Counted from the stretch's first letter, positions 19,551 through 31,718 are shown. The stretch is DNA of 64,000 nucleotides from Solenopsis invicta (GCF_016802725.1 NC_052673.1:167037-231036); one strand, 5' to 3'. Notes: generated by a model from the sequence alone, not told the origin. Numbers and translations: made by a program.

Positions 19551-19556
19551 AATAAA
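19551..19556 (+). terminator. Polyadenylation signal of the LTR
   Basis: AATAAA, matched by 212-217 in the 5' LTR. Because it lies downstream of the LTR gene in both LTRs, a transcript ended at the 5' copy would be a short mRNA for the LTR protein alone, and genomic RNA must read past it. Confidence 0.7.
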
Positions 19557-19925
19557 TTGTAATTCTTAGTCTCAATCATTTTTCTTTACTTCAATCACCT
19601 CTAATTCCCGCTCCGATAAAATTGCACTTAGTCCGATCCCGCGTAAAAGCGATTCGATTCGTTTACGCAAAATAAGGACTACACGAATGCAAGAGTCTGA
19701 ATGAGAGTCATAGGTCGTCATCCTCGACACCTGACCTACATTCTGACTCACCTGACGCATTCGACTCGTCGCACTCGCCCGGAGACATGTGTGCGAGAGA
19801 TTAGGCTTGTTCCGTCCTTCCTACCTCGCTCGAATTATTTCTCTAAGTCTCTACCTGCCAACCGACCCGAGAGACTTATTTCGAGAATTCTGGACGTAAC
19901 ACTTGTAAACAAAAAAATATATTGA

Positions 19926-20435
19926 TTCAGAGAAAAATGTGTTCAAGAGCCACGCAGGATGTCGGGTGCAAACAAATAATAAAATTCTTCAATGTCAGGC
20001 AAACGTTTCGACCTTTAATGACGGTCTTCCTCAATGATAATACAATTCTATAAAACAACAATCGTACTAATTAAGATATAAAATCACATTAAACAAATAA
20101 AGAACAGAAACAAGAAATGAAAACAAGTTACCGAATAGATAGAGATTGTGCAAAACCATAATAATTTTATTCTAAGACGCTGTAGTAAGATGTACATCGT
20201 GGTTTTGCACAATCTCTATTTATTCGGTAACTTGTTTTCATTTCTTGTTTTTGTTCTTTATTTGTTTATTGTGATAAATTCATATCTTAACTAGTACGAT
20301 TGTTGTTTTATAGAATTGTATTATCACTGAGGAAGACCGTCATTAAAGGTCGAAACGTTTGCCTGACATTGAAGAATTTTATTATTTGTTTGCACCCGAC
20401 ATCCTGCCTGGCTCTTGAGCTCACTTTTCTCTGAA
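19926..20435. repeat. Long fold-back repeat with hammerhead-like motifs
   Basis: Arms of about 240 bp face each other across a 40-bp centre (about 20160-20198). Each arm has GAGGA, stem GACC/GGTC, then GAAACGTTTGCC; the right arm has CTGAGGA (20327) and GAAAC (20352). This resembles the hammerhead ribozyme core found in Penelope-like retroelement ends, but with an extra base before the stem and a weak third stem. Outer ends read TTCAGAGAAAA and its complement. Confidence 0.6.
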
Positions 20436-20518
20436 TTAATTCACTTATAAGAGCCTTAACTTTTAATTTATTTTGTTTTGTTTGTTAAAAAAATATATAT
20501 TTTTTTATTAATATAGAT

Positions 20519-21190
20519 AAATCAAGCTCGTGTGAGTGAATAACAGAAAAAAAAGTCCAAAAATAATTAGGTCTCGAAGGAACAAAATTTATTATATAAA
20601 TGCGTTTCTTGCTGCCTTTATCAGTAAAATTTTTAAATAAGTACATTTTAATAAACTAACAGTAATAAATAAACCCCCTTATTCCCAACGAAATGATGAA
20701 TATAATTGAAGCCCAACATATGATGACAAAACGGAAGGTGTGTATAACAAATTGTTTTGGCCAACGTAAATTTCAAATAATATAGATATGTCAAGCTTGT
20801 GTGAGTAAATAACAGAAAAAACAAAAATAATTAAACCTTGAAGAAACAAAATTTATTATACAAACGTGTTTCTTGCTGCACAGTACCTTCATGAGTGAAA
20901 TTAAAAAAAATAAGTACATTTTAATAACTTAACAATAATAAATAAACTCCCTTATTCTCAATGAAATGATAAATATAATTAAAGTTAAACATATATGTAG
21001 TATAGTGACGAAACAAAAGATGTGTACAACGCATTGTGTTAGCCAACGTATATTTCAAATATAGAAGTCAAGCTCGTGTGAGTGAATAACAAAAAACACA
21101 AAAATAAATTTTTAAAATTTCACTGATGAAGGCTTTTGTGCAGCAAAAAACGCGTTTGTATAATAAATTTTGCTCGTTTAAAGCCTAATT
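20519..21190. repeat. Two and a half diverged tandem copies of a roughly 275-bp repeat
   Basis: Each copy begins TCAAGCTCGTGTGAGTGAATAA (first 20 bases shared at 20522, 20793 and 21067) and includes a TTTCACTGATGAAGG / GAAACGC-type motif in reverse orientation. The third copy is cut short and followed by an inverted piece. Similar in style to the hammerhead-like repeat before it; not a gene. Confidence 0.6.
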
Positions 21191-21464
21191 ATTTTTGTTC
21201 TTTTTTGTTATATTTTTATTATTTTTATATCATACAACATTTTATTTCAGTAATGCTATCTTAAAATAATTTAAATAAAACAATACATATATTTTTTATT
21301 CTTTATCTAGTTAAATTTAGAATTAAATCATTTTTATCTCAGCTGAGATTTATAAATGATTTATTTATAAATCTCATCTAAATCTTATCTAAACTTTTAT
21401 CTCAATAATTTTAAGTTATCTCAACGCTACGCTGATCATATGTTCCAGTGAAAAAAATACACAA

Positions 21465-23154
21465 GGCCCGTATTCATAGTCGAGACTTATTTTCAAGATC
21501 GTCATAAATATGGTCTTAAGCTGCCCTCTACATTCATAATCATGAATCAAGCAAATGCTTGAGTAAAATCTTAAAACAAGACTTGTCCAAGACGATCTTA
21601 TTTCAAGATATCTTGGCAAGATTCATAAACAGATTTTGTTCAAAATAAGCATACACTTAAGACTAATCTTATTATTAGTAATGAATTTATAGTCGTAATA
21701 AGACGTTTGATATGACGTATATACAGCCAAATAAAACGATCTTCATCAAGTCGTGGTCAAAGTAGACTTAAGCAAAGCTGTAGAGTACCATTCTATATAA
21801 CCTCAAATTAACGTCTGCCGGAGTTGGAGAATACTTAAATTTTAAAGAATGACAGCAAAAACAAAACTAGTTAATCGTAGATTTTTAATTTCTTTATTCT
21901 TGTAAAAATATGAAGACTGATATTGAAAAAAAATATAAAAGACATTTTTAATTTTTTTACACAACTTACATAATATGCTTTTTATGCAGTTCTTCGATCT
22001 GTGCAAAAATTGCATAGAATAACTATTAAAATTTATAATTATCTGTAATTTTTACTATAATACTTGAAATATAAAAACAATTTGCAATAATATAAAAATA
22101 ATAATGTAATCAATAATATTGTTTGATAGGAAGAAATATATTAAAAATGTTAAATATATTAAAAATCTCCGCGGACACGCAGCTTCAGCAGCAGACAACC
22201 TGTTATTGATTTATCAAGTTGATAAATATCTATTAATATTACATAATATTTGAATTAAACATTAATGGATATTACGTAAATATTAAATAAATGTAAAATA
22301 AATATGCAATTAATCTTAAATTAATGTTTTTGAAATTATTATTTCAAATAAAAAATTAATGTAAATTCTCTAAATCATTATTTTTAATATTTACTTAATG
22401 TTAAATAATTATTTAATAAATGTTTAAAAATATATTATTGTTATAATGAATTGTACAATGTATAATTAGTATTAAATAAATATTAAGAAAGCAATTAAAA
22501 AATATTGTATGCTGATTGGGATATACTTTGATGATTACAAAACTCAACTTTAATAAATAATCTTATATTTTATAACATTTTCCCTATTTTCAATCATATT
22601 TTTTAAGGATTTTATCCTTCATTACTTTGAATTTATTCTGCATTGTAGAATTTTTTGAGATATTTAGCTGTATCTTATTTTCCATTAAATAAATAAAATT
22701 TTTCAATTATCGATTATTTTAATTATTCACAAATAATATAAGTTAATAAAGTTTAAATAATTAATCATATTACACTAATTGACTTGAAATTCTTGAGTCT
22801 ACTGTTGAGGTTATAATATTAATATAAGTATAATACTTGAGTTTGCATAGTTTAATACTTTAACAGATCTAATGGAATATTCGGTTTGATCCACTTAGCT
22901 CAATGTATGCAATGTTCTTATTGGAGGATTCATAGGAAATATCACGAAAACAGCCGATTCATAAATAAGCATTACCTTAAGTATTATTTCGCGAAGACGA
23001 TCTTATCTCAAATAAGAATGATTTGGGCAAGAACTTCTTCACTAAGCTCGCCTTAAGTCATGACTATGAAATGTACTACAATCTTATTCGAATAAGACAA
23101 TCTTCGCCAAGACGGTTTTAAGTGCTGACTTGAGACTCGACTATGAATACCGGC
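21465..23154. mobile_element. Non-autonomous DNA transposon with terminal inverted repeats
   Basis: Left end GGCCCGTATTCATAGTCGAG, right end the reverse of GCCGGTATTCATAGTCGAGT. Several hundred bases inside each end repeat AAGACGATCTTAT and CTTAAG motifs in opposite directions. The A/T-rich middle holds no ORF. The end sequence resembles PIF/Harbinger-like elements, but I could not define a target duplication. Confidence 0.6.
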
Positions 23155-23311
23155 GATAATATTTTTAAGTATATTTCATATTTTAAATTTATAAAAATTT
23201 CTGAAAAAAATCCCTTAAGTTTTTTCTTATTTATGTGCTTTTTACTTTATATATAGAATGTGCATTTATCTATTTAATTGATTTATATTATATTTATTAC
23301 TGCATACTCAC

Positions 23312-23498
23312 GTAATGGGATGTAATGTGCTACTGGTACAATTATAAACCTTTATCGTTTTGATACGTTGCACAAAATTGTACCAAGATGCAGAGATCAT
23401 CGTATTAACGACAAAATCAACTGGTATGATGTCTATTTTCAATTTTTCATTACACACGATACTTCTCACAGTACCTTGAGCAACTGCCATCATTAAAC
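23312..23498 (-). CDS. Fatty acyl-CoA reductase, exon 4
   Basis: Part of an NADPH-dependent reductase that turns fatty acyl-CoA into fatty alcohol, used in insects for waxes, pheromones and cuticular hydrocarbons (family knowledge). The exon encodes GLMMAVAQGTVRSIVCNEK and IIPVDFVVN, the IPVD motif typical of FAR, then YNCTS...HPIT. Acceptor TTGATAG and donor GTGAGT are good. It begins with two bases of a Gly codon that fits the single base ending exon 3, and ends in phase 2. The next exon, expected to begin near the usual ITW motif, is not found in the 3.4 kb before the retrovirus. Confidence 0.85.
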
Positions 23499-24029
23499 CT
23501 ATCAAACAATAAAATGGTACATGTATGTAAGCTAATTAATGTAAAATGACAGTAGTTAAAATAAAAATATTTTAATTTGTGACCCAATCAACAAATTTTT
23601 AAAAACATTTTTTGAAAACATTTTCAATAATATTAAAAATAATGGATTAAATACCTTTTTTTATTAAAAAATAGCCTATTTTAATCTTTAAAAACAATTA
23701 AAAGTGTAGTTTTTTAACAATAAATGTTTTCTAATATTGGTAAGAAACTATTAAACTTTACTGAGTATTACATTTGAAATACACATAATAACACTGTATT
23801 CGAAATACTCTTAATAACAGTCCGCATCAGTTATTTGGGCGAGTTTTTTTCTCCTTTCAATTTTTTTCTCAATTTACAAAAATAATTGATAAAAACCAAA
23901 TAAAGTTTATTCCGTCTGTAGAAGATCATTGTTATGAATTGCGTGATTCGGAAGAGTGAGATCGAGTAATAATGTAATTACGTAATAGTGAAGACTGTTT
24001 ATTTCATTTTTAAAAAATATTTATAATTA

Positions 24030-24111
<82 letters not shown>
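23499..24111. other. A/T-rich intron sequence
   Basis: No gene seen. It ends in a long (TA)n tract (about 24035-24111) into which the mariner inserted. Confidence 0.7.
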
Positions 24112-25431
24112 CGAGGTGTGTTCAAAAAGTATCGCGAATTTTGTGTTTTTTCAAAAATTATTTATTTATTCATGAATATCTATTTTGTCCCCTTCAAAGT
24201 AATCCCCATGAGATATTATACACTTGTGCCAACGGTTTTTCCAATCTTCGAAGCACTTCAAAAAATCATTTTTTTTATCTTGTTCAGCTCCTCCTTCGAT
24301 GCCGTCATTATCTCGTCAAGCGTAGCGTAACGTCGTCCTTTCATGGGCCTCTTCAGTTTAGGGAACAAGAAAAAGTCACAGGGGGCCAGATCTGGGAAAT
24401 ACGGTGGCTGCGGCATCATTAGTGTGTTGTTTTTGGCCAAAAAGTCGCGCACAAGCAACGATGTGTGAGCAGGGGCGTTATCGTAGTGCAAAAGCCAATT
24501 TTTGTTCTTCCACAAATCCGGACGTTTCTGGCGGATTGCTTCGCGCAAATTGCGCATAACTTGCAGGTAATATTCCTTATTGACCGTTCTACCCTGTGGC
24601 AAGAACTCATGATGCACCACGCCCCTGCAATCGAAGAAAACTGTCAGCAAAACTTTCACATTCGACCGAACTTGGCGCGCTTTTTTCGGTCTTGGTCCGT
24701 GCGGCAGCTTCCATTGAGATGATTGAGCTTTGGTTTCCACGTCATAACCATAAACCCACGATTCGTCACCAGTTATGACCCTCTGGAGCAAATTTGGGTC
24801 GTCGCGGACAGAGTCCAACATCTCATTAGCAATGTTCATGCGATGCTGTTTTTGGTCGCAATTGAGCAATTTTGGTACGAATTTCGCGGCGACCCGTCTC
24901 ATGCCCAAATCATTGATAAAAATCGAATGGCACGAGCCAATCGATATGTTTAGGTCCTCAGCAACTTCTCTAACGGTGATTCGACGATTGGCCAATACCA
25001 TTTTCTCCACTTCATTAATTTTTTCGTCTGTTGTTGAAGTGCTCGGGCGTCCGGCACGCTCTTCGTCGTTCACATCTTCTCGGCCTTCTGAGAACATTTT
25101 GTACCACCGATAAACGTTGCTTCGGTCCAAGGTAGCTTCTCCGTATGCCACAGTCAACATTCGGAATGCATCCGCGCACTTAATTTCGTTTTTCACACAA
25201 AATTTGATACAGGTTCTTTGATCCATTTTTTTGAATAGGTAAAAATCGAAGACGATCCAAAACACGTGCAAGCAAAGCAGCTGTCAACAATTAAGTGAAC
25301 ATTCAAAATGGCCGAGCTTGTCGGCATAAGTGAGAGACATGAGTACCAACATAACGCCACAAAAAGATCGAAATTCGAATATACGTAACCCGCGAAAATT
25401 CAAAATTCGCGATACTTTTTGAACACACCTC

Positions 25432-25432
<1 letters not shown>
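24112..25432 (-). mobile_element. mariner transposon, near full length
   Basis: 1,321 bp with terminal inverted repeats CGAGGTGTGTTCAAAAAGTA...; both ends abut TA inside (TA)n microsatellite. Contains one transposase gene on the - strand. Confidence 0.92.
24166..25226 (-). pseudogene. mariner transposase with single frameshift
   Basis: DDD transposase that cuts and reinserts the element. From ATG 25226: N-terminal paired helix-turn-helix DNA-binding half (YRWYKMFSEGREDV, then ITVREVAEDLNISIG), WVPHEL-region variant, catalytic TGDESWVYGYD, HYDNAPAHTS and PPYFPDLAPCDFFLFP, giving the mariner D,D34D set. The frame stops at 24258-24260. One extra base in a T8 run (about 24268-24275, A8 on the coding strand) shifts it; without that base the frame would continue to a normal end at 24166. 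About 30 C-terminal residues are lost, otherwise intact. Confidence 0.9.

Positions 25433-25487
<55 letters not shown>
25433..25487. repeat. (TA)n microsatellite
   Basis: Right part of the same TA tract that flanks the mariner on the left. Confidence 0.9.
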
Positions 25488-25489
<2 letters not shown>

Positions 25490-25662
25490 CAGATTGTAAT
25501 ATGTTCAAATGAGATAATTCTTTGTTTATATTTTATTTGCTACATAAGAACAGAAACGTGAAGATTTTTAAGCACATTTTGAATATGGATCATTGTATAC
25601 GAGTATAATAATCTGTATAATAATATGTACAATTATATAAGTAATATATTTATATGTTTCAG

Positions 25663-25791
25663 ATTGATTACTTAAATTTATTGATACCGGATCGAAAGAC
25701 TGACGAAGCAATACCTGTGGGAAATTTATTATCTAAAATATTTTCAAACTCACTAGCGAGAATTGTTAATTACTCTGTTCAGGCTCTATAA
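25663..25791 (+). other. Possible terminal exon of an unknown gene
   Basis: Acceptor-like TATGTTTCAG is followed by 42 open codons (IDYLNLLIPDRKTDEAIPVG...) and TAA. The amino-acid mix looks protein-like in otherwise A/T-rich DNA, but I do not recognise it and see no partner exon. Confidence 0.25.
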
Positions 25792-27521
25792 AACTCAAAC
25801 TTCAAGATACTAACATTCTCACAGTAATTGAATGTAAATTTCGAATTTTATTTGTAATTTTAACTTTAGTAATATACTTGAATTAGAAATTTTAAATCAT
25901 GACTTTTTTCAGGTACTATTAACCAAAAGTTTCCATCATGCAATCTAGCAGAACTGCAACCAAAAATTTTGCGTTGGTTCTGCACAAGCAATCAAAGAAG
26001 ATTGACTTAATTATAAGGACGGAGGAAAACTTATCCAACAACATATTCGATTCAATAAAATGCCGCATGCTTTCAAATATTCATTATTATAATAATATTT
26101 GAACAGAAATAAAATATTTTTGTTTTTCAAGATTAAAACTATCATACATTAATGTACATTAGACATTAAGTTTTATAACTGTGTTTAATCAAATTGGAAA
26201 TACCTATTATATTTTTTCCTATAATTATTATTATACAGTATTTTACTCTTTGTTTTATAATATGTATTTTAAATTGGCATTTTTAAGATTTTAACGTTTT
26301 TAAATACATAAAAACCATTTATTATATTTTTTTTATAATAAATAAAGTTGGATAGAAGTTTTATGGTTTTTTTCTTTTTTAAATACAAATTATTTTATAG
26401 CAAATTTGATTAAATCCGTACTAGTGCATATAAAGACGTATGTACCCAGTAAACGAAAATAAATTGAAATGGATAGAAAAAAATTTATTTTAATATTTTC
26501 GAATTTGCGCTTTAGATTTTTTGAATCTATTTGAATCCAAAAATAATAATATAATAAGACATGAATCTATCTGAAATAATGAATAAGTTATTTCGTATTG
26601 CAATTTATTTGAATCCAAAAGTAATATAATGAAGATATAAATCCATTATAAATTTAAAATGGTGAATAGTGCATTTTGTATTTCAATTAGAGTCCATATG
26701 AATCCAAAAGTACTCCGACTCTAACAGCGCAAATTTAAATAAAATAAATTGTAATTATTAATTCATTTAAATTTATTTTTGTTTGCTGGGTATACAAATC
26801 GATGTTAAGATATATAAATGTGATATTTCATTTTTTACTTAGATTAGATTAGTATACAACGACTTAAAGGTGCACCAGTGCACATAGTACATACATACCA
26901 ATCGAATTCGCTATTATCTTAGAATACCTTGCATATATAATTATAATTATTTTAAAAGTATTGATTTTATGATTTTGATCTTATAATTTTTTGTTTGTAG
27001 AAAACTAAAAATAAAATCTCAAATATTGCAAAATGTAAATAAACAATATTTTAAATATATTTCAAACATATATTTATATTACACAGATTCTCTTTGTAAA
27101 AAATAACAATGTCATAATTTTACTTTCAACAATATAAATGTAATACAACGTATATTATACGAAATATTTACATAGTTAAATGTGAAATTATAACATTGAT
27201 GTTATATTATTGTTGATTACTAGAAAGCGTTTAATGCTTTTTTGTCAAATTATTCAAATGTCACAAAACAGTCAAATTACAGTCATATAAAAGTCAAATT
27301 ATAGTTCAATTAAGTAACAAAATGATATCACTTTGACATTCTAAAAATGAGTAGTTTTTGATACTATTTAGACATTATTTTGACCTTTGTATGACTTTTT
27401 TTTCTACTTGGGAAGCGACAAATATGACGATTGAGCGACAAATTCATATTGCCTGTGTCTTTCATGTGTCACTGTAATAGTAACGTTTTGTTAAACACAC
27501 TGTGCTTTTCAGTTATTAAGA
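25792..27521. other. A/T-rich intron sequence without gene
   Basis: Short runs of TTTGAATCC-containing repeats near 26500-26720, otherwise nothing recognised. Confidence 0.6.
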
Positions 27522-27818
27522 ATGGCTTCAAGAAAGAAGAAATATTATAAGTTATTAGATTGTAATAAAATGATTTGGGAACGTAAAATGGAATATCAAA
27601 ATAATGATGTGCTTGCTATTATTGCGCTTTTGGATAATCAAGAGATGAAAAAACATTATTCCAAAAAAAAGTTCTGAGGGGCACCATTGTTTCAAAATCA
27701 TAATGATCACGGATTTTATGAAGCTAATTTACCGTATTTAAAATTAGAAAGTGCAAGATTTTTTAATTATTTTCGCATGTTATCAACACGATTTGAAGAA
27801 TTATATCCGAATTCATAA
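27522..27818 (+). pseudogene. PIF/Harbinger-like transposase remnant
   Basis: An ATG at 27522 opens a 51-codon lysine-rich N-terminus that stops at 27675. In the following frame LPYLKLESARFFNYFRMLS and TRFEELYP match the typical start of a HARBI1-like DDE transposase (FNYFRMS...FEELL). The rest of the protein is gone. GCGACAAAT-type motifs on either side (27416, 28039) may be remains of the ends. Confidence 0.45.
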
Positions 27819-28389
27819 ACGTTCTCAAACTTATTTTAAAATTAAGAAACGACTATGAATTCGGATCTTAAGTTACATGACGCTTATTAAAGAAACAAAC
27901 CGAAATGAAGGTTATGTATTGAGATATTGACTTCGCGGCAGCATTGTTCACATCGCAGAGCGTTTCAGCGTCAAACGCTTGTAATTGGAACTGTTCTATC
28001 TACAAAATTTTAGCCGCTAAAATAAGAACAACAAATTTGTCGCTCGAAACGGTTGATTCGAGCGGCTCGTGAAATCGCACTTTAAATCAGAGAGAAGACT
28101 CTTTGGTGTAAATCTATTAAATTACAAAGTACTGACTTTTCCCAAATAAAAATAACAACGTAGACGTCTTTCCCAAATGATTTCTAATCGATTCCATATA
28201 TAAAACATATTAAATGCAACTGCTGTCTGCTAACTTGTCGCTTATTAAAATTTATTAATAACAAAAAAAATATTATTATTACCTAAAAGTTTAAATACTT
28301 TTCCTAAACTTCCCCAAACAATTCCCAAATTATAGAAAAAAAATAATTCCTAAAATATTCAACTTGTCCGCTAACTTGTCAGTGGTCAA

Positions 28390-28837
28390 GAGCGCGCGGC
28401 GGGACAGATGACGCATCGTTGTTTGAATTTGCACGGCGCGACGATCTGAATTTGCCGCACCGCGTATACATACATACACTACAAAAAACAAATGTGTTAT
28501 TTTAGCTAAAACGTCTTCTTACACATTTGATAAATAATACATTTGATTTTTGCAACGTATGTACAGTCATGAGCTAAAAGGTTGCAACACATTTTCTTCG
28601 ATAGTTTTTGGAATGTAGATTTGCTCTTCGATCGGCGAACGTAATTGGTTGGATCCACAGGGTAAGAACCAATTACATTCGCCGATCGATGAGCAAGTCT
28701 ACATTCCAAAAACCATCGAAAAAATGTGTTGCAATCTTTTATCTCATGACTGTACACGCGCTGTGGCGAATTCAGATCGTCGCGCCGTACAAATTCAAAC
28801 AACGACGCTTCATCTGTCCCGCCGCGCACTCTTGCCT
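28390..28837. repeat. Nested fold-back elements
   Basis: Outer arms of about 75 bp (GCGCGGCGGGACAGATGA... at 28394, its reverse at 28812) enclose an inner palindromic MITE, TA-CAGTCATGAG...CTCATGACTG-TA (28564-28751), with a perfect-looking 80-90 bp stem. The inner one has mariner-like TA flanks. Confidence 0.7.
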
Positions 28838-28876
28838 ACGAGCTAGGCACGGGTGAAACTCTTTTAGACACAGCAC

Positions 28877-28985
28877 GATTGGACACCAACTAATCATCTT
28901 GACTTATCTAACCAAACCAACGGAAAAACTCTAGGCATCAGCTGTGAGTGGTGGTGTCCAATCGTGCAGTGTCCAATCGTGCGCA
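28877..28985. repeat. Short inverted-end repeat, family also at 40.2 and 40.5 kb
   Basis: CACGATTGGACACC at the left, GGTGTCCAATCGTGC at the right, and a shared core ATCATCTTGACTTATCTAAC. Three copies occur in this window, one of them inverted. Confidence 0.65.
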
Positions 28986-29157
28986 CCCTGCTAGGCACGA
29001 TAGCGTAGCGTCACTGCACATTGGCTCATACGTTTTATTTTATAATTCGATAATTATAGCAAATATCGCAAAATGGTATAAGACTTTTTTGTCCCTTTTT
29101 ATCTCCTTTAAGTTGTCAAAGCGGTAAATTCCCTAATTCCCGGACACCCTGTATATA

Positions 29158-29645
29158 CAGGGTGATTCAAAATAACCTATTGGTCCCGAAGCTGACATAT
29201 TCGTAATCGAATTCTGAGACGATTTTTCCTTTTGCAAAAATTTGTCCGGAGCTTAGTTTTCAAGTTACAATAAAAATTAGTTAGCGTATGACGGGTCAGG
29301 TACAAGTGGTAGACAGGGGCGGCGCGACTCACTGTTACACGCGGGTGTTTCCGTGGAGCACCTCCTGCGCTCAAATGACTGACAAAAGGACATCACATTC
29401 CTATTTAAACTTTCTCTCTCTCTCTCTCTCTTTCTCTCTCTCCGTCACTTTAATTATGCTACATTTAACTTGTCAAATTTCGATCTGTCATTCGGCCGGG
29501 ATGACCGTGAAATCTTTAAGTAAGTTTACATTATTATAATAAATGTACGCCCGCAAATAATAAAATTTAATGCAAATTAGATTACTTAAATGTGCACTTG
29601 CAAGTTAAAAGTATCACTTTTAAAACGCACAAAAAGGAAAGAAAG

Positions 29646-29682
<37 letters not shown>

Positions 29683-31481
29683 TGAGAGAGATAGAGACGG
29701 GGAAGAAGGAGGCTTTAAACAAGTTTAAGCACGTTTACTCACGCACACGGCAATCAGCTTATTGTTTCCACGATGCGACAGTTCAATTTAAATTTGTCCT
29801 TTATCCAGATCTATCCCTCGAAGTTGTTTCATATTTTACAACATTACTATTTACTCTGCACTTGATCGATAAACGCGGAACTACGCGACGAACCGATCGA
29901 TCAACTTTATTAATTACTATTCTAATCACTACAATTATACGATTAAAATTACTCGAAGAAACACGTGTTTACGTTACGATCACACAACACGTGTTCACTC
30001 GACGATATCAAGCAGTCGACTGGATATTATTGGTTATGTTGTTATAAGAGTCGAACGATTGGTTAAAGCCATAAGTCAAAACGCGGCAATTTAAAATGCA
30101 AATATTGGTTAATACAATTTACATCAATACAATTTATTAGAAAAATGTTGCAAATGCATATTTATCATTATTTGTTAAAAATTGTATGATAGTGACTTTA
30201 TCAAGATAATTAAATATTATTCATTCTAAATATTCAAAAAATAATTTTATCAAAATCAATTTTTTCTAAATACTTTTTTTATTTCTTATTTTTGAATATT
30301 TGTGAAAACTGTGAAAATATACCTCAAAATAAAATATTTGATTGCCCTGAAAAGGGCAAATTATCCGTTGCTGCAAGGAGATTTCAAGAATTATATCCTT
30401 AAAGTTCTTTTATAATAAATATTCTAAATAATTATCTTGATAAAGTCACTTACAATTTTTAACAAGTAATAATAAACATGCATTTGCCACATTTTTCTAA
30501 TAAATTGTATCGATGTAAATCGTATTAATCAATATTTTCATTTTAAATTACCGCGTTTTGACTTATGGCTTTAACCAATCGTTCGATACTCTTATAACGA
30601 CATAACCAATAACATTCAGTCGACTGCTTTATATCGTCGAGTGAACACGTGTTGTGTGATCGTAACGTAAATACGTGTTTCTTCGAGTAATTTTAACGCA
30701 TTGAATGATTGTAGTGATTACAGTAGTGATTAATAGTAATTAATAAAGTCGATCGATCGGTTCGTCGCGTAGTTCCGCGTTTATCAATCAAATGAAGAGT
30801 AAATAGTGTAAATGTGGTGAAATATGAAACAACTTCGAGGGATAGATCTGGATAAAGCACAAATTTAAATTAAATTGTCGCATCAATCCCATTGTCGTGG
30901 AAACAATAAGCTGATCGCCATGTGCGTAAGTAAACGTGCTTAAACTTGTTCAAAGCCCCCTTCCGTCTCTCTCTCTCTCTCCTTTCTATCCCTTTTGTGC
31001 GTTTTAAAAGTTCTACTTTTAACTAGCAAGTGCACATTTAAGTAATCTAATTTGCATTAAATTTTATTATTCGCGGGCGTACATTTATTATAATAATGTA
31101 AACTTACTTGAAGATTTCACGGTCATCCCGATATTTGACGGCCGGATGACAGATCGAAATTTGGCAAGTTAAATGTAGCATAATTAAAGTGACAGAGAGA
31201 GAGAGAGAGAGAGAGAGAGAAAGTTTAAATAGGAATGTGCTGTCCATGTACTTTTGTCAGTCATTTGAGCGCAGGAGGTGCCCCACGGAAACACCCGCGT
31301 GTAACAGTGAGTCTCGTCGCCCTTGTCTTCCACTTGTACCTGACCCGTAATACGCTAACTAATTCTTATTGTAACTTGAAAACTAAGCTTCGGACAAATT
31401 TTTGCAAAAGGAAAAATTGTCTCAGAATTCGATTACGAATATGCCAGCTTCGGGACCAATAGGTTATTTTGAATCACCCTG
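29158..31481. mobile_element. CAGGGTGATTC fold-back element 1 with ~1-kb inverted arms
   Basis: 2.3 kb, flanked by TA on both sides. Ends CAGGGTGATTCAAAATAACC and its complement. The two arms match almost to the middle and include (TC)n/(AG)n tracts near 29409 and 31193. No transposase: an open stretch at 29592-30047 starts in the (GA)n tract and is mirrored by the other arm. Confidence 0.8.
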
Positions 31482-31513
31482 TATATATATATATATATAC
31501 CTATATATATATA

Positions 31514-31718
31514 CAGGGTGTCAAGTAACTACCGCCCGTGGTTTCGTGGATTGATAGATCAAGTAAAACTGAGCAGAAAAGTTCTGTACCATTTTTTAAT
31601 ATTTGTCATAGTTAACGAAAAAAAAGAATTAATAAAATCTGCGAATAAGCACGTATCACCGCGCGAAAGGACCGCCCGCCGGTCGCCGAGACGTAGGCAG
31701 CCGGGTTTTGGAATGTAG

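Larger units (their letters stand above)
1..19901 (+). mobile_element. Giant complex endogenous retrovirus-like LTR element (5' end outside window)
   Basis: A Ty3/Gypsy-type retrovirus-like element with order 5' LTR tail, primer site, gag, pol, env, Tudor-like A, Cys/His protein 1, Cys/His protein 2, Tudor-like B, polypurine tract, 3' LTR. All large ORFs are open. The two overlapping LTR tails differ by one base and a 3-base change in a T run over about 560 bases, so the insertion is recent. The LTR starts TGTTACGTCC and ends GGACGTAACA, a perfect inverted repeat. Assuming the 5' LTR is as long as the 3' one, the whole element is about 23 kb, far above the usual 7-9 kb of insect errantiviruses. 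The target-site duplication cannot be checked because the left flank is missing. It lies antisense to the neighbouring FAR gene. Confidence 0.9.
16158..19901 (+). repeat. Full 3' LTR, 3.74 kb, with its own promoter, intron and gene
   Basis: Starts TGTTACGTCC directly after the PPT and ends GGACGTAACA, which is its exact reverse complement. Its last 559 bases equal the window's first 562. Parts: U3 about 300 bases with TATA at 16431; R from about 16463 to about 19575, more than 3 kb; U5 about 325 bases. R holds a leader exon, an intron with the 52-bp satellite, and an exon coding for a 206-residue protein. Insect errantivirus LTRs are usually 0.3-0.6 kb. The 3' flank starts CTTGTAAAC. Confidence 0.88.

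Noticed and set aside
29592..30047. 151-codon frame in fold-back element 1
   Set aside because: Begins in a (GA)n tract, and the opposite arm carries the same sequence with shifts; not a gene.
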